Translations under genes and position numbers: made by a program
The notes under the pieces: generated by a model
Told to the model about the DNA's origin: nothing
Seen by the model: only the letters and a program-made list of their open reading frames with translations
Database searches by the model: none
In this document: piece by piece, positions 30,040-38,806 of the stretch
Numbering within the stretch: the first letter of the stretch is position 1
Layout of the letters: each line of letters begins with the position of its first letter
Origin: Jiella marina
GTDB lineage: Bacteria > Pseudomonadota > Alphaproteobacteria > Rhizobiales > Rhizobiaceae
Length of the DNA: 64,000 nucleotides
Direction of reading: 5' to 3'
Assembly (NCBI RefSeq): GCF_024359545.1
Contig: NZ_JAKQZG010000008.1
Location: 180,108-244,107 of the forward strand

Positions 30040-30379
30040 GAAAAGGTCCTTCCAAATCGCTTAAACAGAGGCGGCACCCGGCGGGCTGCCGACCGCGGCC
30101 GCGGTTCCCCTCGATCATGGCCCGGTCGATCTTGCCCCAGCCGACCCAAGGCATGATCGATCCGGGTGATGTCGGGAGCCTCCGATCTCGATGGAAGGCG
30201 GCTGGACTTTCAGTTGGCGCGAGAGATAAGAGGGGGGGAAACCGATGTCAACGGCGGCGGCATTCCCCTTAATTTCGGCACGTTTGGCGTCGAATGGCCT
30301 GACCTCGCATCGAAAAGGGGCAGGGGCCCCGGAGGCGGCAGAGCCGCCGCGCAAGAACTCATTGGAAGGAAGCGTCTTG
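30040..30379. other. Divergent gap between secA and the PPIase gene
   Basis: 340 bases holding the leaders of both genes. A small GGCGGC-AGA-GCCGCC hairpin lies near 30336. No secretion-monitor peptide gene or known secA leader was recognised, and no clear promoter boxes. Confidence 0.5.
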
Positions 30380-31267
30380 ATGATCAGAAAGCTTCACGCC
30401 GTCCTGACGGCGGGCGTCCTTACGGCCACATGTCTGATGGCAGGCAGCGCCTTTGCCGCCCCCGACGACGTCATCGCCAAGATCGGCGACGCCGAGGTCA
30501 CCGAAGCCGAGCTGGATGCCGCCCAAAGCGAACTCGGCGCCCAGTTCCAGAACCTGCCCGAAGAGCGCCGGCGCTTTGCCGTTCTCTCGGCCCTGATCGA
30601 CATCAAGGCGCTTGCGCAGGAGGCCAAGAATTCGGGCCTCGCTGAACAGCCGGAGGTCGCTGCGCGTCTGGACTTCGAGCGCGATCGCGCCCTGCACAAC
30701 GCCTACTTCGCCGAGAATGGTGCCGGCGCCGTCACGGACGAGGACTTGCAGGCACGCTACGACAAGGAAATCGCGGCGATGCCGGCCCGGCAGGAGGTCC
30801 ATGCCCGCCACATCCTGGTCAAGACCGAGGAAGAGGCCAAGGCGGTCATCGAAGAGCTGAATGGTGGCGCTGATTTCGAGGCGGTCGCCAAGGAGAAGTC
30901 GACGGGTCCCTCCGGACCCGAGGGCGGCGATCTCGGCTTCTTCGGCCAAGGCCAGATGGTGCCTGAGTTCGAAAAGGCCGCCTTTGCCCTCGAACCTGGC
31001 GAGGTCAGCCAGGAGCCGGTCCAGACCCAGTTCGGCTGGCACGTGATCAAGGTCGAGGAAAAGCGTGACGCGACGCCGCCGAGCTTCGATCAGGTGAAGG
31101 ATCAGCTGCGCCAGCTCGTCCTGCGCGAACGCTATATGGACATGGTCGGCAAGGCGCGCGGCGAACTCGGCGTCGAATATGTCGACACCGCCATCAAGCA
31201 GCAGGTGGAAGACATCGAAAAGGCGCTGGAGGCGGGCAACCCCGCGAGCGGCGAGTCGAACAACTGA
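30380..31267 (+). CDS. Periplasmic parvulin-type peptidyl-prolyl isomerase
   Basis: A 295-residue exported protein. The signal peptide [26 protein letters not shown] precedes [12 protein letters not shown] SurA-like helical N-terminal region (about 30-135) is followed by a parvulin domain (about 140-235) with [33 protein letters not shown] and [10 protein letters not shown]. It assists folding of exported proteins. The placement next to secA and argJ is standard in rhizobia. GGAAGGA supports the ATG at 30380. Confidence 0.9.
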   Translation: MIRKLHAVLTAGVLTATCLMAGSAFAAPDDVIAKIGDAEVTEAELDAAQSELGAQFQNLPEERRRFAVLSALIDIKALAQEAKNSGLAEQPEVAARLDFERDRALHNAYFAENGAGAVTDEDLQARYDKEIAAMPARQEVHARHILVKTEEEAKAVIEELNGGADFEAVAKEKSTGPSGPEGGDLGFFGQGQMVPEFEKAAFALEPGEVSQEPVQTQFGWHVIKVEEKRDATPPSFDQVKDQLRQLVLRERYMDMVGKARGELGVEYVDTAIKQQVEDIEKALEAGNPASGESNN

Positions 31268-31337
31268 GCATGGCGAAGGTGTCCGCCATGTTGCGGACAC
31301 GCTTCTGACTGCGGCCCCAATCTCGGAGATCACTGCG

Positions 31338-32579
31338 ATGTCGCATGCCGTCTCGCCCCTCGCGCCGGCCGAGTTGGCAACTCTCCCCGCCATTGCCGGC
31401 CTTCGCATCGCGACGGCTGCGGCGGGGATAAAGTACAAGAACCGCACCGATCTCCTGATGATGGTCTTCGATCGGCCGGCGGCGGTCGCCGGTGTCTTCA
31501 CCCGGTCGAAATGTCCCTCGGCACCGGTGGATTTCTGCCGGGCGAATCTTGGCGGCGGGAGCGCCCGGGCGCTCGTCGTCAATTCCGGCAACGCCAATGC
31601 CTTTACCGGCCGGCGGGGCCGCGAGGCGACGGCCATGACCGCGCAAGCAACGGCGAAGGCCGTCGGCTGCGCCTCGGAAGAGGTGTTTCTCGCCTCCACC
31701 GGCGTTATCGGTGAGCCCCTCGATGCGGGGCGCTTTGCCCATCTCCTCGATGCACTGGCGGGTGAAGCCGGAGCCGATCGCTGGCGCGAGGCCGCCGATG
31801 CGATCATGACCACCGACACCTATCCGAAGCTCTCGACCCGCACGGTCTCGATCGACGGTGTCGAGGTCACGATCAACGGCATCGCCAAGGGCGCCGGCAT
31901 GATCGCGCCGGACATGGCGACGATGCTTTCCTTCCTGGCGACGGATGCGCCGATCGCAGCCCCCGCGCTGCAGGCGATGCTCCGTGATGCTGTCGAGCCG
32001 AGCTTCAATTCGGTGACGGTGGACAGCGACACCTCCACCTCCGACACGCTGCTTTTCTTTGCGACGGGAGCGGCGGTCGAACGTGGCTGTCCGGAGATTT
32101 CCGACGCGCAGGATCCGCGGCTTGACGCTTTCAAGGCCGCCCTGTCGGCGCTTCTTCTCGATCTCGCCCGGCAGGTGGCGCGCGACGGAGAGGGCGCGCG
32201 CAAGGAGATCCAGGTCACGGTGGAGGGGGCGGTCAGCGATCTGAGTGCCAAGCGTATCGCGCTGTCGATCGCCAATTCGCCGCTGGTGAAGACGGCCGTC
32301 GCCGGCGAGGATGCCAATTGGGGCCGCGTCGTCATGGCGGTCGGCAAGGCCGGCGAGGAGGCCGACCGGGACCGGCTCGCCATCCATTTCGGTGACGTCC
32401 GGGTCGCGGTCGAGGGCGAGCGTGACCCGGCCTATTCCGAAGAGGCGGCTTCGACGGTGATGCGCCGGCCCGAAATCCCGATCCGGGTCGATCTCGGCCT
32501 CGGCGACGGCCGCTGGACCGTCTACAGCTGCGATCTCACCAAGGAGTATGTCGCGATCAATGGCGATTACCGAAGCTGA
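31338..32579 (+). CDS. argJ: Bifunctional glutamate N-acetyltransferase / amino-acid acetyltransferase
   Basis: A 413-residue protein. The self-cleavage motif [14 protein letters not shown] places the new N-terminal Thr at about 195; other conserved parts are [20 protein letters not shown] and the C-terminal AINGDYRS. ArgJ transfers acetyl from N-acetylornithine to glutamate (cyclic arginine pathway). The start at 31338 matches the family; the upstream open frame overlaps the PPIase gene. The 3' end overlaps the GNAT gene by 20 bases. Confidence 0.93.
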   Translation: MSHAVSPLAPAELATLPAIAGLRIATAAAGIKYKNRTDLLMMVFDRPAAVAGVFTRSKCPSAPVDFCRANLGGGSARALVVNSGNANAFTGRRGREATAMTAQATAKAVGCASEEVFLASTGVIGEPLDAGRFAHLLDALAGEAGADRWREAADAIMTTDTYPKLSTRTVSIDGVEVTINGIAKGAGMIAPDMATMLSFLATDAPIAAPALQAMLRDAVEPSFNSVTVDSDTSTSDTLLFFATGAAVERGCPEISDAQDPRLDAFKAALSALLLDLARQVARDGEGARKEIQVTVEGAVSDLSAKRIALSIANSPLVKTAVAGEDANWGRVVMAVGKAGEEADRDRLAIHFGDVRVAVEGERDPAYSEEAASTVMRRPEIPIRVDLGLGDGRWTVYSCDLTKEYVAINGDYRS

Positions 32580-33348
32580 GAAACTGAAGCAGTTCGCCGT
32601 CGTCCGCCGCCTCGAAGCGGCGGGCTTTCGCGCCTGGCCTGCGACCCAGACCTTCTTTGACGGCACCTGGGCGGTGCGGCTGACGCGGTCCTTTCCGGCC
32701 AAGCGGCTGAATTCCATCAACCCGCTCGATCCATCGGATACGGCCGACATTCCCGAGCGGCTGCGCCGCGCGCGGCGCACCTTCGCCGAGAACGGCCGGT
32801 CGGTCATCGTGCGGCAATCGCCGCTGGCGCCGCCCGCCCTCGTCGAGCATCTCGACGGCGAGGGTTGGTCGCGCTTTGCCGAATCCATTGTCATGACCTG
32901 CGATCTCGGCAAGGTCGATCTCTCGGGCGCGCTCGAGCGGATCCCGATCCGCGATCCCGCTCGCTATGTCACGGCAAGCCTCGCCGTGCACCAGCGGCCG
33001 GCCAGCATGCGCTCGGGCCTTGCCGAGATCATGCAGTCCATCCGCCCGCCTTGCGGCATGTTCGTGCGCGAGAACGATGATTGCGTTCCGATCGCGGTGG
33101 CCCTCGCGATTCAGGACAATGACCTTGCCGGTCTCCTCGACGTGGCGGTGGCGCCGGATCATCAGCGACAGGGCATCGGGCGCGATCTCGTCTCCACCGC
33201 CTTGCGCTATTCCATGCACAAGGGCGCCAAGTCCGGATGGGTGCAGGTGGAGGCCGATAATGAAGCCGGCCTGTCGCTCTACGAGCGGATCGGATTTCGG
33301 GAAGCCTATCGCTACGTCTACCGTGCGCCGCCCGGGGAGGCGCAATGA
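32560..33348 (+). CDS. GNAT-family N-acetyltransferase
   Basis: A 262-residue protein. Its C-terminal half carries the acetyl-CoA-binding signature [19 protein letters not shown] and [17 protein letters not shown]. The N-terminal half ([20 protein letters not shown]) is a second, divergent GNAT-like half. The start at 32560 is favoured over the ATG at 32548, which lies too close to AAGGAG. Fixed position between argJ and mutT is typical of rhizobia; the substrate is unknown. Confidence 0.85.
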   Translation: MAITEAEKLKQFAVVRRLEAAGFRAWPATQTFFDGTWAVRLTRSFPAKRLNSINPLDPSDTADIPERLRRARRTFAENGRSVIVRQSPLAPPALVEHLDGEGWSRFAESIVMTCDLGKVDLSGALERIPIRDPARYVTASLAVHQRPASMRSGLAEIMQSIRPPCGMFVRENDDCVPIAVALAIQDNDLAGLLDVAVAPDHQRQGIGRDLVSTALRYSMHKGAKSGWVQVEADNEAGLSLYERIGFREAYRYVYRAPPGEAQ

Positions 33349-33758
33349 GCGGCTCCGAAAAACGCCTCCTACTGGTGGTGGCCTGTGCGCTCGTCGATGC
33401 CGACGGCCGCGTTCTGATCGCCCAGCGTCCTGAAGGCAAGGCCATGGCGGGTCTGTGGGAGTTTCCCGGCGGCAAGATCGAAGCCGGCGAAACGCCGGAG
33501 GACGCGCTCATCCGCGAACTCGCCGAAGAGTTGGGCGTCACCACCCAGGCGCCCTGCCTGGCGCCGCTGACCTTCGCCAGCCATGCCTATGACGACTTCC
33601 ACCTTCTGATGCCGCTCTTCGTCTGCCGACGCTTCAGCGGCGTGCCGCAGGCGAAGGAAGGCCAGGCGCTGAAATGGGTGCGGGCCAAGGCTCTGCGCGA
33701 CTATCCCATGCCGCCCGCCGACGCGCCCCTGATCGCGCATCTGATCGACCTGCTGTAG
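33345..33758 (+). CDS. mutT: 8-oxo-dGTP diphosphatase (MutT)
   Basis: A 137-residue Nudix hydrolase. The Nudix box GGKIEAGETPEDALIRELAEELGV is complete, with the REL-EE metal ligands, after an AQRPEGKAMAGLWEFP segment typical of MutT. It removes oxidised dGTP from the nucleotide pool. It overlaps the GNAT gene by 4 bases (ATGA). Confidence 0.92.
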   Translation: MSGSEKRLLLVVACALVDADGRVLIAQRPEGKAMAGLWEFPGGKIEAGETPEDALIRELAEELGVTTQAPCLAPLTFASHAYDDFHLLMPLFVCRRFSGVPQAKEGQALKWVRAKALRDYPMPPADAPLIAHLIDLL

Positions 33759-33895
33759 GCCGCGATACGCGGTCCATTTCCGACAAGATGTCGCATGTTC
33801 AGGGAGGCGGATGATCGGCATCCCCGTCTCGCGCTTAATGAGTTCTTCAAACTTTGCTGGGATCATGCCGTGAGGTAAGTTCGAGGCGAAGAACC

Positions 33896-34216
33896 ATGGG
33901 CGAGGCACACAGCACCGACGAGGATGCCGGTTATGACGGCGACCTGCCGCCCCGCCTGAGGGGCTTCGGGCGCGGTCCTTTGCGTGTGGCCCTGCTCGCC
34001 ACCATCGCGGTCGCCGGGCTTGCCCTTCTCGCCGTGCCGCTTGCCGATCGCGGCTCCGACGCTCTCGTCGCCTCGCAGGTGCCGGAACTCGACATGATGG
34101 CGACGGGTTCGATCGACGCGCCGCGCCAATACACGATCCGGCGTAGCGTGCTCCAGCCCATGGGCAGCGAACCCTGCATCCTCTTTCCCGACGGTTCCAA
34201 GCGAGGGGCATGTTGA
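33896..34216 (+). CDS. Small single-pass membrane protein, unknown
   Basis: A 106-residue protein, not recognised as a family. An acidic N-terminus (MGEAHSTDEDAGYDGDLPP) precedes one hydrophobic helix (VALLATIAVAGLALLAVPLA, about 32-51). A soluble tail of about 55 residues has one Cys near the end and a last Cys as its final residue. Its stop overlaps the Flp pilin start region, so it is probably co-expressed with the pilin gene. The tail would be periplasmic if the basic residues before the helix stay inside. Confidence 0.6.
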   Translation: MGEAHSTDEDAGYDGDLPPRLRGFGRGPLRVALLATIAVAGLALLAVPLADRGSDALVASQVPELDMMATGSIDAPRQYTIRRSVLQPMGSEPCILFPDGSKRGAC

Positions 34217-34422
34217 TGACGCCAGCGGCAAGACGGCTTCGTAGCGCCGCTCTGGGCGAATTTGAACGATTCCATCAGTCCCGGTCCGGCGCCACGGCGA
34301 TCGAGTACGCGGTCATCGCAATGCTGATCGGGATCGCTCTCGTGGGGTCGGTACAGTTGATCGGTCCGGGGCTTTCATCGAGTTTCAGCGACCTCGCGCC
34401 TTCTTTGAAGCCCAAATCATAG
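34210..34422 (+). CDS. flp: Flp-family type IVb pilin (orphan)
   Basis: About 70 residues (68 if the second ATG at 34216 is used). The prepilin site is SG-ATAIEYAVI: cleavage after Gly leaves Glu at +5 and Tyr at +6, the Flp signature. A hydrophobic helix IAMLIGIALVGSVQL follows. Flp pilins build Tad pili, but no tad/cpa assembly genes are in the window, so the assembly machinery must be elsewhere. Confidence 0.85.
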   Translation: MLMTPAARRLRSAALGEFERFHQSRSGATAIEYAVIAMLIGIALVGSVQLIGPGLSSSFSDLAPSLKPKS

Positions 34423-34454
34423 GCGAGGTGCTGGCCTGCTTGCGTCCGGCATTT

Positions 34455-35348
34455 TCAGGACAGCGAGCCGGATCGATCCTTGAGCGCTTCGGCGAGGCTG
34501 TGTTTCGCGCTGCCGGGGCGCAGCGGCTTCTGCTGGCTCTCATGCGGACACCAGCCTGACAGATAGATGATGTCGAAAGTCGCGCGGATACGCCCGTCGG
34601 GATCGGCGAAGCGCTCCGCGTAGACTTCCGCCGCCCGCAGGAACATCGCCCGGCTCGCGGGACGTCGTGAACGCTGATGGAGCATGTTGGCCGCGCCCAT
34701 CTGACGCAGGTCGCGGGCGAGCGCGAAGAGATTGTCGTATCGCACGGTCAGCCGGTCGAGATCAGTCACGGGCAGGGCGAAGCCGGCGCGTTGCAGCAGT
34801 GCTCCGGCCTCGCGCACGTCGATAAACGGAAGAACACGGGGCGAGGCGCCGCCAGTGGACTCGGCTTCCGCCTGGATCAGGGCGGCGCGCAGTTCGTGCA
34901 ACGTATCGCCACCGAGAAAGGCGGCGAGGAACAGGCCGTCCGGTTTCAGCGTGCGGCGGATCTGCGCCAGCACTCCCGGCACGTCGTTGACGAACTGGAG
35001 CGACATCGTCGAGACCACGAGATCGGCGCTTCCCGGCGCCAGCGGGAGGAACTCGTCGTCACCAACGACGCCGAGCGCGCCCTCACCCAGGAGGCCAGCC
35101 AGGCGTTCCAGTCGCAGAACATGGCCGCACTGACCGCTCGCCTCGAGCCGTGTGGCCATCCCGCCGCCATGCCCGGCGAGATCGACCGCCACGTCGAAAT
35201 GCCTTTCGACGATGGACAGCCGGTCGATCAATTCGCTGGTCGCGGCCTCAATCAGGAAATCGGCGCCACGTTCCGGCTGGGGCAGCAGCCAGCGGGCTCT
35301 GCGCCTGTCAAGAAGGCGACGGTCGAATGGGGCCGAAGGGTCTGCCAA
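34455..35348 (-). CDS. Class I SAM-dependent methyltransferase (BioC/NDUFAF5-like)
   Basis: About 297 residues from a TTG at 35348; the frame is open to a TTG at 35420. Conserved parts are FDRRLLDRRRARWL, the acidic loop in DVAVDLAGHGGGMATRL, LVVSTMSLQFVNDVPGVLAQIRRTLKPDGLFLAA and MGAANML. This resembles the BioC-like methyltransferases of alphaproteobacteria related to complex I assembly factor NDUFAF5. The usual D-x-G-x-G-x-G motif reads DLAGHGGG. The upstream start is doubted because it coincides with a TTGACA promoter-like box. Confidence 0.75.
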   Translation of the reverse strand: MADPSAPFDRRLLDRRRARWLLPQPERGADFLIEAATSELIDRLSIVERHFDVAVDLAGHGGGMATRLEASGQCGHVLRLERLAGLLGEGALGVVGDDEFLPLAPGSADLVVSTMSLQFVNDVPGVLAQIRRTLKPDGLFLAAFLGGDTLHELRAALIQAEAESTGGASPRVLPFIDVREAGALLQRAGFALPVTDLDRLTVRYDNLFALARDLRQMGAANMLHQRSRRPASRAMFLRAAEVYAERFADPDGRIRATFDIIYLSGWCPHESQQKPLRPGSAKHSLAEALKDRSGSLS

Positions 35349-35389
35349 TAGGATCGATTCCCGTATTTCGTCACGCAATGTTTTGGTGC

Positions 35390-35420
35390 TTGTAGCTGTC
35401 GAGAACTCGGCTACTGTCAA
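35390..35420 (-). promoter_or_regulatory. Possible promoter for the methyltransferase gene
   Basis: On the minus strand a perfect TTGACA (35420-35415) is followed 19 bases later by CTACAA (35395-35390), a weak -10. Transcription would start near 35383, just before the in-frame TTG codons at 35378 and 35348. Confidence 0.3.
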
Positions 35421-35534
35421 GCCGGAGCCGGTGGTTGGAACTTCGAATTTCCGCCACGCGGTTGCGGAGAGGCCGCTCGGGCCCGGAGCCCGAGCCGACC
35501 GGTTCGGCCGGTCGTTGCGTTACGGGCTGGTAGG

Positions 35535-36284
35535 GTGCACCTGTTCAAGCGAGGTACGTCGGCGATCGCCAATTCCCTGGGGCGAATGCTCTTCCCGGCC
35601 GTCTGTCCCGGCTGCCAGACGGCGGTGACGCGTGCCGGCAGCGTCTGCCCGGATTGCTGGGCCAATCTGCGTTTCATCGAACGGCCCTATTGCGAGGTGT
35701 TGGGGATTCCCTTCTCCTACGATCTCGGAAAGGGCTTTCTGTCGGCGCAAGCGATCGCCGAGCCGCCGCCTTTCGCGCGGCTGCGTGCGGCGGTGATCTA
35801 TCAGGAACTCGCCACCCGGCTGGTGACCGCGCTGAAATACGGCGACCGCACCGATCTCGTGCCGCTCATGGCCGGCTGGATGGAACGGGCGGGGGCCGAG
35901 CTTCTGGCGGATGCGGACGTGATCGTGCCCGTACCCCTCCATGCGCGCCGTCTCTGGCGGCGCAAGTTCAACCAGTCGGCCGAGCTGAGCCGGGCGATCG
36001 CACGGAAGTCCGGAGTCATGTTCCGGCCGCTCGCGCTGGAGCGGATCAAGGCGACGCAGACGCAGGTCGGGCTCGGCCAGAGGCAGCGCCAGGACAACGT
36101 CCGCGGCGCCTTCCGCGTCAGCGAACAGCGCCGCAGCGAAGTCGAGGGCAGGCGCGTTCTCCTCGTCGACGACGTCTACACGACCGGCGCCACGGTGGCG
36201 AGCGCGACCCGTGCCCTGAAGCGCGCCGGGGCGAGCGACGTCGATGTCCTGGTCTTTGCCAGGGTTGCGGGTGGCGGTCCTTGA
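35535..36284 (+). CDS. comF: ComF-family phosphoribosyltransferase-like protein
   Basis: A 249-residue protein. The N-terminal zinc-finger-like cysteines are VCPGCQTAV and SVCPDCW. VIVPVPLHARRLWRRKFNQS and the PRPP loop VLLVDDVYTTGAT follow. ComF proteins are linked to DNA uptake and processing; exact biochemistry is unsettled. GTG start at 35535. It is the first gene of a plus-strand run with grxC, nit and the DUF1178 gene, divergent from the methyltransferase. Confidence 0.88.
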   Translation: MHLFKRGTSAIANSLGRMLFPAVCPGCQTAVTRAGSVCPDCWANLRFIERPYCEVLGIPFSYDLGKGFLSAQAIAEPPPFARLRAAVIYQELATRLVTALKYGDRTDLVPLMAGWMERAGAELLADADVIVPVPLHARRLWRRKFNQSAELSRAIARKSGVMFRPLALERIKATQTQVGLGQRQRQDNVRGAFRVSEQRRSEVEGRRVLLVDDVYTTGATVASATRALKRAGASDVDVLVFARVAGGGP

Positions 36285-36329
36285 GGCCATATCGCTCTGC
36301 TAACCAAGAACGGCATCCAGGGATCATCC

Positions 36330-36587
36330 ATGGCCGACGTGACCATCTATACGCGACAGTTCTGCGGCTTCTGCAGCCGCGCCAAGCAGCTTCTCGAACA
36401 AAAGGGCGTCGCCTATGACGAGAAGGATGCGACCTCGTCGCCGGATCTGCGCAAGGAAATGCGCGAGCGGGCGAATGGTGGTTCGACATTCCCGCAGATC
36501 TTCATCGGCGAGACGCATGTCGGCGGCTGCGACGAACTCTTCGCTCTCGATCGGGCCGGCAAGCTCGATCCGCTTCTGGCCGCCTGA
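36330..36587 (+). CDS. grxC: Glutaredoxin 3
   Basis: An 85-residue glutaredoxin: VTIYTRQFCGFCSRAKQLL and STFPQIFIGETHVGGCDEL (cis-Pro and GSH-binding GG). The dithiol site is CGFC rather than the commoner CPYC. It uses glutathione to reduce protein disulfides. Position after comF is usual for rhizobia. Confidence 0.93.
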   Translation: MADVTIYTRQFCGFCSRAKQLLEQKGVAYDEKDATSSPDLRKEMRERANGGSTFPQIFIGETHVGGCDELFALDRAGKLDPLLAA

Positions 36588-36599
36588 AGGGACCCGATC

Positions 36600-37487
36600 G
36601 TGACGAAATTTCGCGCAGCCGTCCTGCAGATGCGCTCCGGTGTCGAGCCGGAGGCGAATGTCGCGGCGTTCGAGGCCTTGGCGGAACAGGCCGTCGGCGC
36701 CGGTGCGTCCTATGTTCAGACGCCCGAGATGACCGGCATGGTCCAGCGCGAGCGGGCCGAACTGATGGCGCGTCTCGTACCGGAAGACACGGATCCGCTG
36801 TTGAAGGCCGCCTCGCGGCTGGCGGCGCGCGATCATGTCCATGTCCATATCGGCTCGACGGCGGTGCCGCTGGACGACGGACGGGTTGCAAACCGGGCAT
36901 TTCTGTTTGGTCCTGACGGCCGGCGTGTCGCGACCTATGACAAGATCCACATGTTCGACGTCGATCTCGACAATGGCGAGAGCTGGCGGGAATCGAGGAC
37001 CTACCGGCCGGGCGAGGCGGCGGGTCTCGCCGATCTGCAGTTTCCAGGCGGGCCGGCCCGGTTCGGCTTTTCGGTCTGCTACGACGTGCGCTTTCCCCAT
37101 CTCTACCGGGAAGAGGCGCTCTCCGGGGCCGAGGTGCTGACCGTGCCGGCAGCATTCACACGCCAGACCGGCGAGGCGCACTGGCATGTGCTACTCAGGG
37201 CGCGGGCCATCGAGAACGGCGCCTATGTGATTGCCGCGGCTCAGGGCGGGCAGCACGAGGACGGGCGCGAGACCTACGGGCATTCATTGATCGTCGATCC
37301 CTGGGGGCGCGTCGTAGCCGAAGTCGAGGGCGACGAGCCGGGCATCGCCATCGCCGAGATCGACACGGCCGCCGTGGCGGCAGCGAGAGGCAAGATCCCG
37401 AATCTCGGCAATGCGCGTCCCTTCGCCGTGGGCGATGGACAGGAGATCGTGCGCGTTCGTGGCGCGCTCGAAGGGGCCGGCTCGTGA
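36600..37487 (+). CDS. Carbon-nitrogen hydrolase (Nit1-like, deaminated glutathione amidase)
   Basis: A 295-residue nitrilase-fold amidase. The Glu-Lys-Cys triad is E43 (QTPEM), K115 (YDKIHMFD) and C160 (SVCYDVRFPHLYR). The close match to Nit1 suggests repair of deaminated glutathione, and a glutaredoxin gene lies 12 bases upstream. GTG start at 36600. It overlaps the DUF1178 gene by 4 bases. Confidence 0.88.
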   Translation: MTKFRAAVLQMRSGVEPEANVAAFEALAEQAVGAGASYVQTPEMTGMVQRERAELMARLVPEDTDPLLKAASRLAARDHVHVHIGSTAVPLDDGRVANRAFLFGPDGRRVATYDKIHMFDVDLDNGESWRESRTYRPGEAAGLADLQFPGGPARFGFSVCYDVRFPHLYREEALSGAEVLTVPAAFTRQTGEAHWHVLLRARAIENGAYVIAAAQGGQHEDGRETYGHSLIVDPWGRVVAEVEGDEPGIAIAEIDTAAVAAARGKIPNLGNARPFAVGDGQEIVRVRGALEGAGS

Positions 37488-38020
37488 TCCACTTCGCGCT
37501 GCGTTGCCGCGAGGCCGGGCACCGCTTCGATGGCTGGTTCCGCTCGAATTCGGATTTCGAGGCACAGTCGGAGCGCGGACTCGTGGAGTGCCCTGCCTGC
37601 GGTTCCCACCAGATCGAAAAGGCGTTGATGCGCCCGGCGCTTGCCAGGGGCGGCTCTGCCCGCGACGCCATCGATGAGGTGGTGGCTCCGGCCGCTTCGC
37701 AGGATAATCCGCCGACAGTGCCATCCCCCGCCGGCCCTCCGGCTCAGGCGGCGCAGCGGCCGCCGACTCTCACCAACCTGCCGGAGCCCAGCGCCGCTGT
37801 CGCCCAGGCTTTCAAGGTTCTGCAGGAGTTGTCGCGCAAGGTGCGCACCGAAGCCGATTACGTGGGCTCGAGCTTCGCCGAGGAGGCACGCAAGATCCAC
37901 TACGGCGAGACCGAGGCACGGCAAATCTATGGCGAGGCCTCGAAGAAGGATGTCGAAAGCCTGCGCGAGGAGGGGATCGCGGCTCTGCCTCTGGTGCCGC
38001 TGCCGGAAGACAAGCAGTAG
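37484..38020 (+). CDS. DUF1178 family protein
   Basis: A 178-residue protein. The N-terminus is zinc-ribbon-like: MIHFALRCREAGHRFDGWF with VECPACGSHQIEKALMRP. A Pro/Ala-rich linker (about 75-100) precedes a conserved helical C-terminus, VLQELSRKVRTEADYVGSSF and ARKIHYGETEARQIYG. Function unknown; it accompanies nit genes across Alphaproteobacteria. Probably a small metal-binding accessory protein (inference). Confidence 0.85.
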   Translation: MIHFALRCREAGHRFDGWFRSNSDFEAQSERGLVECPACGSHQIEKALMRPALARGGSARDAIDEVVAPAASQDNPPTVPSPAGPPAQAAQRPPTLTNLPEPSAAVAQAFKVLQELSRKVRTEADYVGSSFAEEARKIHYGETEARQIYGEASKKDVESLREEGIAALPLVPLPEDKQ

Positions 38021-38246
38021 GCGCACGTGAACTGACGCCGATCGGCCTGTCGATTTCCAAGTCCCGATTCTTGCCCCTGCAAGGCGGTGCCACGTCGTGT
38101 TGCTGGCGTCGTACGCGAACGGCTGACTGCCGGACTTGGCTCCGGCAGTCGAGCGCCAAGCGCCCTCACGTGAAAGGTTTCATTAGCCGCATCGGACTGC
38201 GGTTCAGCTGATCGCTGCGAGTTTACGGCTCGTTAGATCGAATCTG

Positions 38247-38290
38247 CAACTCTTGCACCTGCATGGAATTTCGTCTCGAAGCAAGAGTTG
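38247..38290 (+). promoter_or_regulatory. Inverted repeat abutting the start of the SUOX-like gene
   Basis: CAACTCTTGC (38247-38256) and GCAAGAGTTG (38281-38290) are perfect 10-base inverted repeats with a 24-base spacer. The right arm ends 4 bases before the ATG at 38295 and contains the only purine-rich ribosome-site candidate (AAGAG). It may be an mRNA switch or a repressor operator. Confidence 0.5.
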
Positions 38291-38294
38291 TATC

Positions 38295-38801
38295 ATGGAC
38301 CTTCGGATCTGGATCGGAGCGATCGTCGCCCTGCTTTTCAGTGTCGTCGCCAGTCTTGCAGCACCGCTCCAGGGACCGCAGGAAGAACCGATCCTAGTGA
38401 TCTCCGGGAATATTCAATCGACCAATGTCGGCGAGACGGCCCAGTTCGATCGCCCGATGCTGGAGGCGCTCGGCCTCGTCACCATCGAAACCCATACGCC
38501 TTGGTATCAAGATCTGGTCGTCTTCGAGGGCGTTCGGTTCAGCGATCTGATGGCAGCGGTCGGGGCGAAGGGCGATAACGTGACCGCCAAGGCCCTGAAC
38601 GACTACGTCACGACCCTGCCGCTCAAGGATGACGCGGGTCACGACCCGATTATCGCCCTGAAGCGGGATGGTCGCTACATGACTGTCCGGGACAAAGGGC
38701 CCTTGTGCATCATCTACCCCTTCGACAGCGATGCAGACCTGCAGACCCAGACCTACTATGCCCGCTCGGCGTGGCAGCTTTCCCGGCTTGTCGTTGAATA
38801 G
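38295..38801 (+). CDS. Periplasmic sulfite-oxidase-fold (molybdopterin-oxidoreductase-like) protein
   Basis: A 168-residue protein. The signal peptide [22 protein letters not shown] ends near AAP. The mature domain ([56 protein letters not shown]) matches the short molybdopterin-oxidoreductase-like fold without the usual cofactor-binding Cys region. It ends 5 bases before a GGDEF-EAL gene, so it may be a periplasmic sensor feeding that protein. GTG/TTG starts further up are ignored because the signal peptide begins at 38295. Confidence 0.75.
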   Translation: MDLRIWIGAIVALLFSVVASLAAPLQGPQEEPILVISGNIQSTNVGETAQFDRPMLEALGLVTIETHTPWYQDLVVFEGVRFSDLMAAVGAKGDNVTAKALNDYVTTLPLKDDAGHDPIIALKRDGRYMTVRDKGPLCIIYPFDSDADLQTQTYYARSAWQLSRLVVE

Positions 38802-38806
38802 TAGAG

